A stretch of 64,000 bases of DNA from Microvelia longipes (Eukaryota > Arthropoda > Insecta > Hemiptera > Veliidae): NCBI GenBank assembly GCA_018340805.1, contig JACMZG010000008.1, positions 51,990,495 through 52,054,494 on the forward strand, written 5' to 3'. Shown here piece after piece: positions 11,936-23,584 of this stretch. A model generated the notes under the pieces. That model was given only the letters and a program-made list of their open reading frames with translations. It was not told the origin of the DNA and made no database searches. Position 1 is the stretch's first letter; every line of letters starts with the position of its first letter. The translations under genes were made by a program, and so were the position numbers.

Positions 11936-12822
11936 NNNNNNNNNNNNNNNNNNNNNNNNNNNNNNNNNNNNNNNNNNNNNNNNNNNNNNNNNNNNNNNNN
12001 NNNNNNNNNNNNNNNNNNNNNNNNNNNNNNNNNNNNNNNNNNNNNNNNNNNNNNNNNNNNNNNNNNNNNNNNNNNNNNNNNNNNNNNNNNNNNNNNNNNN
12101 NNNNNNNNNNNNNNNNNNNNNNNNNNNNNNNNNNNNNNNNNNNNNNNNNNNNNNNNNNNNNNNNNNNNNNNNNNNNNNNNNNNNNNNNNNNNNNNNNNNN
12201 NNNNNNNNNNNNNNNNNNNNNNNNNNNNNNNNNNNNNNNNNNNNNNNNNNNNNNNNNNNNNNNNNNNNNNNNNNNNNNNNNNNNNNNNNNNNNNNNNNNN
12301 NNNNNNNNNNNNNNNNNNNNNNNNNNNNNNNNNNNNNNNNNNNNNNNNNNNNNNNNNNNNNNNNNNNNNNNNNNNNNNNNNNNNNNNNNNNNNNNNNNNN
12401 NNNNNNNNNNNNNNNNNNNNNNNNNNNNNNNNNNNNNNNNNNNNNNNNNNNNNNNNNNNNNNNNNNNNNNNNNNNNNNNNNNNNNNNNNNNNNNNNNNNN
12501 NNNNNNNNNNNNNNNNNNNNNNNNNNNNNNNNNNNNNNNNNNNNNNNNNNNNNNNNNNNNNNNNNNNNNNNNNNNNNNNNNNNNNNNNNNNNNNNNNNNN
12601 NNNNNNNNNNNNNNNNNNNNNNNNNNNNNNNNNNNNNNNNNNNNNNNNNNNNNNNNNNNNNNNNNNNNNNNNNNNNNNNNNNNNNNNNNNNNNNNNNNNN
12701 NNNNNNNNNNNNNNNNNNNNNNNNNNNNNNNNNNNNNNNNNNNNNNNNNNNNNNNNNNNNNNNNNNNNNNNNNNNNNNNNNNNNNNNNNNNNNNNNNNNN
12801 NNNNNNNNNNNNNNNNNNNNNN
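11936..12822. other. Assembly gap (887 N)
   Basis: An uninterrupted run of N. Long open frames across it are meaningless. The gap falls between the two copies of the large duplication, so the distance and possibly the order of the flanking parts depend on scaffolding. Confidence 1.
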
Positions 12823-12975
12823 AATCTTGCCCGAGATTCGTTACAAAACATAGTGCAGTGCTGTTTAAGTAGGTCGTGGACGTGCCCGATCATAGCTTAA
12901 TTGCATGCTGTTATAGCTCTTAACAACAAACTTCTATTTTTACCATATATATAAATATACATACATACATACATA

Positions 12976-13029
<54 letters not shown>

Positions 13030-13049
13030 ATATTATATATAGCTATAAA
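12823..13049. other. Gap edge and AT microsatellite
   Basis: About 120 bases of unrecognised sequence after the gap, then (AT)n at about 12945-13045. No gene seen. Confidence 0.7.
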
Positions 13050-13330
13050 CTGTATCTTTATTGCGTCAATTACATTGAATCATTGACGCACTAAGCCTGA
13101 AGCACTATGCCTGCAAATTTTCTTCAGGAGTAGGTTTAGCGCGTCAGTATAAAACTACCTTCACTCACACTAATACAAGCACTCACACTATGAAACTGCA
13201 GGCATACTGCATCAATTTGTACATACATCGTTATCTTTTTGCATGTGCTTATTGCATCTGAGCAATAAACCTGCAATGTTAACATTAGAGTAGGATTATT
13301 GCGTCTCGACAACATGTATCTTTTTGAACG
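13050..13330 (-). repeat. GCAATAA-rich block, inverted copy (right arm)
   Basis: On the minus strand it shares AGGTTTATTGC, GCAATAAGCACATGC and GATGTATG in the same order as 10436-10640 and 27290-27500. As on the left, its inner side borders an AT microsatellite. The arrangement is that of inverted ends around a core of about 2.4 kb that holds the gap. Confidence 0.6.
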
Positions 13331-13379
13331 AACGTAAGTGAGTTCTTACATTTCAGAAGAATGGGACGGCGCGTTTGTT

Positions 13380-14140
13380 TGTGTGTTTGCGTGTTTTGTT
13401 TACGTGTTTGTGTGTTTGTTTGTACGTGTTGCGATAACTGCCGTAAAAATTGACCGATTTTGATAAAATTTTGTATACAGGTAAAACTAATTATGTGTCA
13501 GAGCTGTATAGTTTTTGGTAATATTCCGAAAAATATTTTCAAAATGGCGGAACGGATAAAAAAAAAATTTTGAGCGAAAAATCGTGTTGTATATCGTTTA
13601 AAGCTCTTAAAGAGTAGAAAAAGAAAATATATGTTTCATGGTCAACATTTTAAAATTTTTTGAATAATTTAAAAATGGCGGCTAAAATAATGAATTTAAA
13701 AAATTTAAAATTAAAGGAATAACTCGAGTAATATATCGTTGTAAAGCTCTTGATTAGTAGAACAAAATATGTTATATACTAAATTCCGAAAAATTCAACA
13801 TGGCGGCCATAATTTAATATAATAATTAGTTTTTACTAATTTTATAAGAATTTACTAAATAAAGATCTATTGTAATATACTTTAGATACTTTTATACAAG
13901 TAAAATTAACTATATGTCAGAGCTGTATAGTTTTTGGTAATATTCCGAAAAATATTTTCAAAATGGCGGCCAATATGGCGGACCGGATAAAAAATTATTG
14001 AGCAAAAAAATCGTGTTGTATATCGTTTAAAAGCTCTTAAAGAGTAGAAAAAGAAAATATATTTTTCATGGTCAACATTTCAAATTTTTTTTAATAATTT
14101 AAAAATGGCGGCTAAAATAATTAACTTAAAAAATTAAAAT
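13380..14140. repeat. Diverged direct duplication of about 415 bp
   Basis: GTCAGAGCTGTATAGTTTTT, AATATTCCGAAAAATATTTTC and AATCGTGTTGTATATCGTTT occur at about 13498-13600 and again at 13916-14030, both followed by CATGGTCAACATTT. A GTTTGTGTGTTT-type stretch precedes the first copy. I know similar anonymous repeats from insect genomes but cannot name a family. No coding frame. Confidence 0.65.
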
Positions 14141-14149
14141 TAAAGCGAG

Positions 14150-14735
14150 CCTTTTTAACTATGTATTATTATAAAATATAACAATCTAGCGAGCGAAGCA
14201 AGCCTTTTTAACTATGTTTTATTAAAATATAAGCAATCTAGCGAGCCTTCTTTTACTATGTATTATTATAAAATATACGCAATCTAGCGAGCGAAGCGAG
14301 CCTTTTTTACTATGCTAAATCTAGCGAGCGAAGCAAGCCTTTTTTACATTATATTTTATTATAATTATAAGCAATCTAGCGAGCGAAGCGAGCCTTCTTT
14401 ACTATGATTATTATAAATATACGCAATCTAGCGAGCGAAGCGAGCCTTCTAAATATACGCAATCTAGCGAGCGAAGCGTTTACAATATACTTTATTCTAA
14501 ATATAAGCAATCTAGCGAGCGAAGCGAGCCTATTTATAACTTTGTATTATTATAAATATAAGCAATCTAGCGAGCCTATTTTTTACTTTGTATTATTATA
14601 AAATAAGCAATCAAGCAAGCGAAGCGAGCCTTTTTTACTATGGCAAGCGAGCGAAGCGAGCCTTTTTTTACTATTGATTATTATAAATATACGCAATCAA
14701 GCGAGCGAAGCGAGCCTTTTTTACTATGCATTAAT
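14150..14735 (+). repeat. Array of GCGAGCGAAGCGAGC motifs
   Basis: About ten irregularly spaced copies of AATCTAGCGAGCGAAGCGAG followed by CCTTTTTTACTATG, some truncated, separated by AT-rich spacers of about 30-60 bases. Each motif holds GCGAAGC, known to form an unusually stable DNA mini-hairpin. The motif is much GC-richer than its surroundings. Confidence 0.85.
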
Positions 14736-16640
14736 ATAAATCTCATACCAATAAGATGTAAGCATATAGAGATGACGCTACTTATCTCATACTAATAAGA
14801 TGTAAGCAAATAGAGATGACGCTACTTATCTCTACTAAGCACGCGTAAGCATATAGAGATGACGCTACTTATCTCATACTAATAAGATGTAAGCATATAG
14901 AGATGACGCTACTTATCTCTATAGAGATGACGAGATGTAAGCATAAGAGATGACGCTACCTAAGCGGAAGCATATAGAGATGACGCTGCGTATCTCATAC
15001 AATAAGATGTAAGAGATGACGCTACTTATCTCATACCAATAAGATGTAAGCATTGCGCAGCATATAGAGATGACGCTGCGTATCTCATACTAATAAGATG
15101 TAAGCATATAGAGATGACGCTACTTATCTCATACAATAAGATGTATAGTAAGATGTAAGCATATAGAGATGACGCTTTATCTCATACTAATAAGATGTAA
15201 GCATATAGAGATGACGCTGCCTATCTCATAAATAAGATGTAAGCCAGAGATGTAAGCATATAGAGATGATATTTCATACTAATAAGATGTAAGCATATAG
15301 AGATGACGCTACTTATCTCATACCAATAAGATGTAAGCGACATAATACAATAAGATGTAAGCATATAGAGATGACGCTACTTATCTCATAAATAAGATGT
15401 AAGCATATAGAGATGACACTGCGTATCTTATACAATAAGATGTAAGCATATAGAGATGACGCTGCGTATCTCATATAATAAGATGTAAGCATATAGAGAT
15501 GACGCTGCTAATAAATGTAAGCATATAGAGATGGTATCTCATACTAATTAAGCATATAGAGATGACGCCACTTATCTCATACTAATAAGATGTAAGCATA
15601 TAGACATGACGCTACTTATCTCATATAAGATGTAAGATCTGATAAGATGTAAGCATATAGAGATGACGCTACTTATCTCATAAATAAGATGTAAGCATAT
15701 AGAGATTGCGTAAGATGTAAGCATATAGAGATGACGCTGCGTATCTCATACTAATAAGATGTAAGCATATAGAGATGACCTAAGCATATAGAGATGATAT
15801 CTAATAAGATGTAAGCATATAGAGATGACGATGTAAGCATATAGAGATGACGCTACTTATCTCATATGTAAGCATATAGAGATGAAGAGATGTAAGCATA
15901 TAGAGATGACGCTGCTAATAAGATGTAGCTAGAGATAACGCTGCTAATAAGATGTAAGCATATAGAGATGACGAGATGTAAGCATATAGAGATGACGCTA
16001 CTTATCTCATAATAAGATGTAAGCATATGAGATGACGCTACTTATCTCATTCTCTACTTATACCAATAAGATGTAAGCATATAGACGCTACTTACCTCAT
16101 ACCAATAAGATGTAAGCATTTAGAGATGACGCTGCTTATTTCATACTAATAAGATGTAAGCATATAGAGATGACGCTTATCTATACTAATAGATGTAGCA
16201 TATAGAGATAACGCTACTTATCTTATACTAATAAAATGTAAGCATATAGAGATGACGCTATTATCTAATAAGATGTAAGCATATAGAGATGACGCTACTA
16301 TCTCTAAGCGATGAGAGATGACGCTACTTATCTCATATTAATAAGATGTAGCATATAGAGATGACGCTACTTATATACCAATAAGATGTAAGCATATAGA
16401 GATGACGCTATTTACCTCATACTAATAAGATGTAAGCATATAGAGATGACGCTGCCTATCTTATACCAATGAGATGTAAGCATATAGAGATGGCACGGCT
16501 TATTTAATATTAACGAGATGTAAGCATATTGAGATGATTCTGCGTAACTCATACTGAAGAGAGATAAGCATATGGAGATGACTCTGCGTATCTTATGAAA
16601 AATAATTGTAAGCATAAAGACATAGCACTGAATATCTTAT
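14736..16640 (+). repeat. 46-bp satellite, large inverted array
   Basis: Roughly forty units of AGATGTAAGCATATAGAGA followed by TGACGCTACTTATCTCATACTAATA, with many truncated units. This is the family at 706-1142 and 17860-18250, but in the opposite orientation and with a different spacer half. Small frames on either strand are repeat read-through. It decays toward 16640. Confidence 0.92.
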
Positions 16641-17147
16641 ATCAAAGAGATGTTATTGCGTATCTCATATTCAAGATGCATATTGATATGAAACTTTGTA
16701 TTGCATACTATAGAGATTTTACAGTGATGAGTCTATGTAACTTATACAACGGAGATGTAAGTATATTGAGGTTACGGAAGCATATTTAAAGTAATAGTTG
16801 AAAGCCATTATTTTGGTATTTGGAGGCCTCTTAAGCATTAACAAGCTTAGATATTGAAATGAGAGAATGACAAGAGTATAAATGTCTTATTTTAGTTAGA
16901 TAATATAGACCTTTATATTTTTAATTAGAATTTTAATTTATTTTCTTTAATCTAAATCTACCTGCAGTAGCTTTTATTATAGGATAAAAATTGTTTTGAA
17001 TATTTGTTTTTAGCTCAAAGTGTAACTGTTCACTCTTTTTTTTTATTAATATCAAAAATACTTTATGTTCTATTATGAGGTATATTTTGTTGCTTAACGT
17101 ACCTTTTATTTGAAGATTCCTAGCTGCTTTATTCTATTGCTAAACCA
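16641..17147. other. Unremarkable AT-rich spacer
   Basis: Ends of the satellite decay into plain AT-rich DNA up to the start of duplication copy B. No gene, repeat or motif recognised. Confidence 0.6.
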
Positions 17148-17859
17148 CTTCACAAGCTCTGGCGGGAAATCACTCTTATCACATGTGATAATAATAATCG
17201 ATGTATTTTATCATTTTAATTATAATATTTTAACAATATTATAATTATATTTATGCTATTTTAAATAAGTAAAACGAAACATTAGTAGTAATTTTGTGTT
17301 TTAAAATGTTTTGTGAACATAATAAACTATCAGTGATAAATTTTCAAGTGCTTGTTGTTCATCTTTGAATGCCTTTAATGTAAAAATGATTACATTGAAT
17401 TAAAGGATATTTATTCTTTTAATAATATGTAATAACTTTCGTGAAAAAATTTGAGAAATCTCAGCACAGTATACTGCACTACTGCAATACACTAGCCTGA
17501 GCGGTGAGTCTAGTTTGGCTAAATGAACTGGGCACACAGCGGACTACTCATAAGTGCCACCATGTACGGAGGATGTGCTTCCTAGATATTGAATGTGTCA
17601 AAACTCTGGGGTAAATCAGTTGAGTGAGATTTGAGAGAGACCGTTTTTACGGGTTTAAACGCAAAAAAAGGCATCGTTACCTTTTAAGAACTCGCCATAC
17701 GTCCTTGCTTTTCGTGCAAAATTGACAAAAGCTTTCCCATCTTCACCATTTAAATTCTGTATTATCTGATGTTTTGATAACTGATGCTGGCCCAACCTAG
17801 TACATTCACCTGTATTTACCTAAACTTTACATTTATGTAAAAATACAAAATGTGTCATA

Positions 17860-18250
17860 TTTATATTCTCACACCTATTTCCTATGTAATATAAGTGTCA
17901 TCTCTATATGCTTACATCTATTTGCTATTATATATTAGTGTCATCTCTATATGCTTACATCTATTTCCTATGAAATAGAAGTGTCATCTCTATATGCTTA
18001 CATCTATTTGCTATTATATATTAGTGTCATCTCTATATGCTTACATCTAATTCTATGAAATTACTATATGCTTACATCTATTCCTATCATCTCTATATGC
18101 TTACATCTATTTGCTATATAGTGTGATTACATCTATATATTAGTGTCATCTCTATATGCTTACATCTATTTCCTATGAAATATAAGTGTCATCTCTATAT
18201 GCTTAAATCTATTTCCTATGAAATAGTGCCATCTCTATATGCTTACATCT
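17860..18250 (-). repeat. 46-bp satellite (copy B, left part)
   Basis: Same array as 706-1142, with somewhat different internal deletions. Its last five bases, CATCT (18246-18250), are the left target duplication of gypsy copy B. Confidence 0.9.
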
Positions 18251-18416
18251 TATTATGTATTTACAATAGTTACATAACATTAAACTTAAGTAAATTCAAT
18301 AAATTGAAAATCAATTAGAATCAAAATTCAACTGAGTATATTTTCTGTCAGAACAAAATGTAAACATAAGAAAACAGTGTCGTCAATAAAATAAAATAAA
18401 CTAAATAAACATGACA
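18251..18416 (-). repeat. Gypsy copy B 3' LTR
   Basis: 166 bp, almost identical to 22541-22707. It abuts the target duplication on the left and the polypurine tract on the right. Confidence 0.92.
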
Positions 18417-18489
18417 ACATTTCCCCCCCTTAAAAAATTAGGGAGAATATCTCTGTGGTGCTCTTGGCTTCCTAGCGGATCGTCTTAGA

Positions 18490-21400
18490 GGTCCTTGTAC
18501 ATTAGCGGTAGGATTGTTGTTCAATGGAGGGTCCGAGACCAGAGTAGGCTGTGACGGCTGCTCAGTTCTTTGGAGCTGATCAACATGTCTTCTATGGAAA
18601 GACCCCTCTACTTCTACCGTGTAGTGCAGCTGGCCATCTCGACTGACGATTTTTCCTAAGATCCATTTCTGATTAGGTCTATTATATTGTCTTACCGCTA
18701 CTGTTTCGCCTACTTTAAAAACTCTATCTTGTAGGCAAAGATTATCTTATACTGTTTGTATTTAACAGTAGATCCCACGTCAGGTCTCATGCAGGTCAAT
18801 CTGGTTCGGAGTTCTCGCTTTAAGAATAGTTGAGCTGGGCTTACTCCTGTTGTCATATTAGGGGCCCTTCGATACGCTAGTAGGAATGTTTGAAGCTTGT
18901 CAAACATTGTTCCTGGGGAATCTTTTAGCGCTTTTAAGGTTTGTTTTAATGAGCCCACACACCTCTCTGCTGACCATTAGACGAAGGATGAAAAGGTGCA
19001 CACGTAATATGTCTAATGCTATTCATTTTCAGAAAATCAGCAAACTCCTAACTAGTGAAAGCCGATCCATTGTCGCTGACCAAAATCTCTGAAAGTCCGT
19101 ACCTTGCAAACAATTCTTTGAGCTTCCCGATAGTGGTTATCGTAGATGTTGAATTTACTAAGAATACTTCCATCCATTTGGAATATGCATCGGCTACTAC
19201 CAGAAATGTGGAACCGCAAAAAGGACCAGCAAAGTCGACATGGATCCGTTCCCACTGTTTTAGAGGATATTCTTAATGATGAACTTCTGATTTTCTAAGC
19301 AGCTTTTACAGCTTCTAGTCATGCTTTCTATCTCTGCATCCATCTTTGGCCAATATATTAATGAACGCGAAAGCCCTTTCATCTTAACCACCCCAATATG
19401 ACATAAATGAAGTTCGTGCAACATTGCTTTTCTAAACTTTGAGGGCACATACAACCGGCTTCCTTGAAATATACATCCACTTTCTAAGGTGTACGAAGAT
19501 AACTGCCCTCCTAGTTTAAGCTCATTGTACAATTTTTTCATTTCCAGGTCTTTTTGCGTTTCCTCGGCTACTTCTTTAGGTGAAATAGGTAGGGTGTCCA
19601 TTTGTGATATTAAGTACAGTCCTAGATCATCCTGCCTGTATATTTCTTCTGACTTAAGAGGCAATCTAGACATACAATCCGCATTTCCATGATTGTCAGT
19701 TTTACGGTACCGAATATCGAACAGGAACCCTTGAAGAAACATAGCGTAACAACCGGGCTGCGCTTAAACAGGGAAGTCCAGTTTTATTTCCAAAAATATG
19801 GACTAATGGCTGATGGTCTGTATATAGAATAAAACGTTGCCCAAACAAGTGAATGGCTAACGCTTCTTTGTCTAATTGAGAATATTTTTTTGAGTTGGCG
19901 ATAGTGTATTTGAAGCATAGGCTATGGGTCGTTCCTTACCATCCGGATACTGGTGTGATAACACGGCACCCATACCTACCGGAGACGCGTCTACAGCTAG
20001 AATTAGAGGCAACATCGGATCATAATGAGCTAAAATTTTAGAAGAAGTTAATTCTAATTTGATATTATTAAAAGCTTCTTCGCACTTTTTATTCCAAATG
20101 AAGGGTATGTCTTTTTTAGTCAATTCGTTTAGAGGGTATGCGACTGTTGAAAGGTGCGGGAAAAAACGCCTATAAAACGTAACCATCCAAATCTTTAACC
20201 TCTTTAACGTTTTTAGGCTGGGGAATGTCCTGTAATGCTTTTATTTTTTCTGCTGTCGTATGAATCCCGTTTCGATCAATTTGAATCCCAGATAGATGAC
20301 TTCACTTTTAAAAAAATCGCTTTTGGCCTTATTGACTCTTAAATTAGCTGTAGACAGTCTTTTAAGAACGGTTTCAAGCCGGTCCATGTGTTCTTTTCTT
20401 GTTTTCCCCGTTATAGCAATATCATCAAAAAAACACACACTCCAGGAATATTCCCTAGCAACGAGTCCGTATATCTTTGCCACTCGGAGGGCGCTGAACT
20501 TATCCCAAACATTAATCTGTTGCACTTGTACAGTCCTTTATGGGTGTTAATTGTAAGAAGTTTAGTGCTATCTTCTGTTAACCTCATGTGTAGGTACGCT
20601 GTACTTAAGTCCAATCGCGTAAACTGTTCACCCCCGTTCAGTTTAGCAAATAATTCTTCTGTTCTTGGCAAAGGATATTGCGTTACGTGTATGTACGGAT
20701 TCAGTGTTACACTATAGTTGGCGCATAGACGAATTTTCCCATTGGGCTTAACGACTGGCACTACCGGGGTTGCCCAATCTGAAAAAGAAACTTTAGAAAT
20801 TACTTTTGTCCTTTCCAGATGGTCAATTTCTTCGTCTATTCTTGTTTTTAAAGCAAGAGGGACTGGTCTAGCTTTTCTGAAAATTGGTTTTGCGTCAGGT
20901 TTTAAATGTATTTGACACTCGTAATCGTTAATTTCTCCTAAATTTTCCTCAAATACTTTTGGATACTTGGCTAGAAGTTCGTCCAGTTCCTTGTTAGATA
21001 TTTGAGCCTTAACTGTTAAGTCATTTCCGAGTGAGTAAATAGAAGGTAATTTCATGTCAAGTTTAAATATCCAATCTCTGCCAAGTATGGTGGGTAAGTT
21101 ATTTTCAACAATAAAGAGTTTTAATCTTCGCACCGTGTATTTGTACTTTACTGTTACCCAGGCCACACCTAGAGGCTTAACTGTTTCTTGACTGTAGCTT
21201 TTAAAAATTACAGACGTTTGTTCGTAGTTTATCTTAGAAATTTTCCTGAAATTGTGCAACCCCATGACCGAGTAAACCGCTCCAGTATCCATCTCCATCT
21301 TGGCAGGAGCCCCATCAATCGTTAAACCAATCATAATAGGTTTTTTAAAATGCTCACTGTCAGATTTTTTACTAGAGTCTACAACTTTCTAATATGCATA

Positions 21401-21500
21401 GGTATGGTTTCTTCTACTCCCTCGTAATATATATCTTCTGCAGAGTCTTGTCGTGAAGACGACCTCGCAAGCGATTCATGTGACCCCTGACTTGTTCTCA
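18490..21500 (-). pseudogene. Gypsy copy B pol, frameshifted
   Basis: Same domain order as copy A. Copy B keeps protease through early reverse transcriptase in one 307-codon frame (21334-20411), which includes the DTGA and DLSTAY motifs. The FFDD box follows in 20525-20241, RNase H in 20186-19872, the integrase zinc site in 19742-19260 and parts of the integrase core and tail in 19255-19052 and 18958-18710. Breaks fall at different bases from those in copy A, mostly in homopolymers. The 16 bases missing near 2740 in copy A are present here. Confidence 0.9.
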
Positions 21501-21536
21501 ACATCTGTTTTTCCTTGCTTTTTTTGTTTGTTCCTG

Positions 21537-22436
21537 CTACTGTTTCTTAACTCTACAAACAGCTTCAACGTGATTTTTTTTCTTGCAAAAGGTGCATTTT
21601 AACCCCTTTTCTGTACAATCCCTTACTGTATGGGGACCCCCACATCGATAGCATATCACAGAGTTTTTATTTTGCTCATAGTGTTGAGGTGAAGAAGTCT
21701 TAACTTGGTTGCATGAAGAGGTAGTATTTTGAGGTTGAGCACTCTCAGCCAGCATATTAAACGGTTTATGCGAACGTAAAAGTTGTTCTGAGCTCGCATT
21801 AGCACGTTCCATTGCTGTGGCTATCTCTATTGTTTTGTCTAGAGGTATATTGTCTTCTTCGAATAGACGATCTAACACAGCTTTTGAACGTAATCCGCCT
21901 ACAAAGACATCCCTTAGTACCGTAGACAGCATATTTTCAGGATACTTGCAGAAAGAAGAGAGTTTTCGAAGTTCCGACAAGTAAACCGATAAGCTCTCCC
22001 CTTCCCGTTGTTTCCGGTTCACCAAAGCATATCGACAGGGAATTATTAACGGACGAGGTTGTAAATGTGTTATGAGAACTCTTTTAATTCCTCAAAAGTC
22101 TTTTGCTTATATGTCTCAGGGTATAAGAGACTTTTTAAAAGAGTAAACTTGTCTGGACTTAATACTGAAACTAACGTTTTGGCCCGGAGGCTTTCATTAA
22201 CATTTTGGACGTCGAGATATGCAATAAACCGTTCTAATAAGTCTCAAAAGTTTCTAGTGTCTCATCAAATTTATCGAAGGAAAGTCCCGGCACACCGGGA
22301 TTGGAAGGAACAATATCGTTCTGACTAGCAGAGCTGTTAGCATTTTCTAGTAAACACGTAACCGCAGCTTGAAGGCTTTTATTTTGTTCCAAAATAGCTT
22401 TTAGGAAATCTGTTGTCTCAGATTCCTCTTGATATT
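21537..22436 (-). pseudogene. Gypsy copy B gag, start codon deleted
   Basis: Frame 22025-21537 holds the end of the capsid part and both CCHC knuckles. The N-terminal part (about 22436-22030) is recognisable but shifted. Compared with copy A, about 26 bases including the gag ATG are missing near 22437. No substitute start with the same N terminus is seen. Confidence 0.8.
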
Positions 22437-22522
22437 GTCTGTTTTTCGTATTATTAATACTTGCTAATACTTACAGAAAATTGGTGATTTTCGCATAATA
22501 TCAAGATCTCAAGGCAACAGAA

Positions 22523-22539
22523 TCCTGTCCGCAGCGCCA
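22523..22539 (-). promoter_or_regulatory. Primer-binding site, tRNA-Ser type
   Basis: On the minus strand TGGCGCTGCGGACAGGA lies one base inside the 5' LTR. Its complement, TCCTGTCCGCAGCG plus CCA, looks like the 3' end of a tRNA-Ser: T-stem, acceptor strand and a G discriminator base. tRNA-Ser priming is known for several insect gypsy elements (17.6, 297; Mag, as I recall). The tRNA match is from memory and was not aligned. Confidence 0.7.
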
Positions 22540-22540
22540 C

Positions 22541-22707
22541 TATTATGTATTTACAATAGTTACATAACATTAAACTTAAGTAAATTCAATAAATTGAAAA
22601 TCAATTAGAAATCAAAATTCAACTGAGTATATTTTCTGTCAGAACAAAATGTAAACATAAGAAAACAGTGTCGTCAATAAAATAAAATAAACTAAATAAA
22701 CATGACA
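22541..22707 (-). repeat. Gypsy copy B 5' LTR
   Basis: 167 bp, TGTCATG to CATAATA on the minus strand, followed by the primer-binding site inward and CATCT outward. Confidence 0.92.
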
Positions 22708-22809
22708 CATCTATTTCCTATGAAATATAAGTGTGATCTCTATATGCTTACATCTATTTGTTATTATATATTAGTGTCATCTCTATATGCTTATATCTAT
22801 TTGCAATTA
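22708..22809 (-). repeat. 46-bp satellite remnant (copy B)
   Basis: Two units between the gypsy LTR and the mariner tip, matching 5551-5644. Confidence 0.85.
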
Positions 22810-23039
22810 TACAGGGTGGTACATTTCATATACATCACCTCGACTAACTCAGCTTCTTCTAATGGAGCAATCGCCGTTAAATTGGTATCTACCCCCACTA
22901 AATCGACTACCAGGAGTTTAAATAAGCAATCATATTTTTGGTTATCGTCTTGCAAGTAAGGGTATTTAGATTGCTAAACTGTATTTTTTGGCGATAACTT
23001 TTTTAATATCATATTTGAGCATACTTTGATAAGACCTTT

Positions 23040-23584
23040 TCTGCACTAAAAACAACAATTTGTTACCAATATCACATTTGCTAGGGCACTTAACCGTCAC
23101 TTTTAAAAGTTGATTCATCAGTCCACAAGACTTGCCTATTAAAAATGAAGAGGTTTGGAACATAATTTCTTCGGCCCATCGGCACAACTCTGTCCTTCTT
23201 CATAATCCTGAGCAGTCAGAGCTTGATGTAAATTGATCTTTAACGGCTGAAAACGGTTGTCCCGCGAGATCCGTAAATCCATAGCATGGTTGGTACCACA
23301 CACCTGGGCAATTTTGCGACACTAGCGTTTGGATGAACATCAATGTAGGTCAGCACAGTAATAATGAGTTGTTCAGTTCTCACTGGGCGTGGCCTATTGT
23401 CGTTTCTATGAGCAGCGAAATCACCATGATCTCCCCCCCTGAAATGAAGCCGCTAGAAAATCTGATAGTGAGGATGACACTTCCCAGGATACATCTCCCG
23501 ATACAGCCGAGCAGCAGCCCTGGCACATCTCCTTGCTCCTCTAAAAATCTTTAGCACATCACAATACTCTTCATTGGTGTACAT
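23040..23584 (-). pseudogene. Tc1/mariner transposase remnant (copy B)
   Basis: The ATG at 23584 opens the same MYTNEEY-type N terminus. The conserved blocks are those of copy A, with TDEST at about 23123-23109 following a frame change. It lacks the distal catalytic domain. Stops and shifts are partly different from copy A, and all fit decay or consensus error. Confidence 0.8.

Larger units (their letters stand above)
18251..22707 (-). mobile_element. Ty3/gypsy LTR retrotransposon, copy B
   Basis: Minus-strand element with LTRs at 18251-18416 and 22541-22707, flanked by CATCT at 18246-18250 and 22708-22712. It is the better-preserved copy: both LTR edges and the primer-binding site are present. 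Gag has lost its start codon and pol is interrupted by frameshifts. Insertion site and target duplication are identical to copy A, so this is the same insertion duplicated, not a second transposition. Confidence 0.93.

Noticed and set aside
11855..12900. Long open frames of 317-332 codons
   Set aside because: They consist of N from the assembly gap.
14150..16640. CRISPR-like regularly spaced repeats
   Set aside because: Spacers are themselves repeated and variable in length, the host is a eukaryote and there are no cas genes; these are satellite arrays.
18251..22707. Gypsy copy B as an independent transposition
   Set aside because: It has the same target duplication, the same satellite flanks and the same neighbouring mariner insertion as copy A, so it is a duplicated block.
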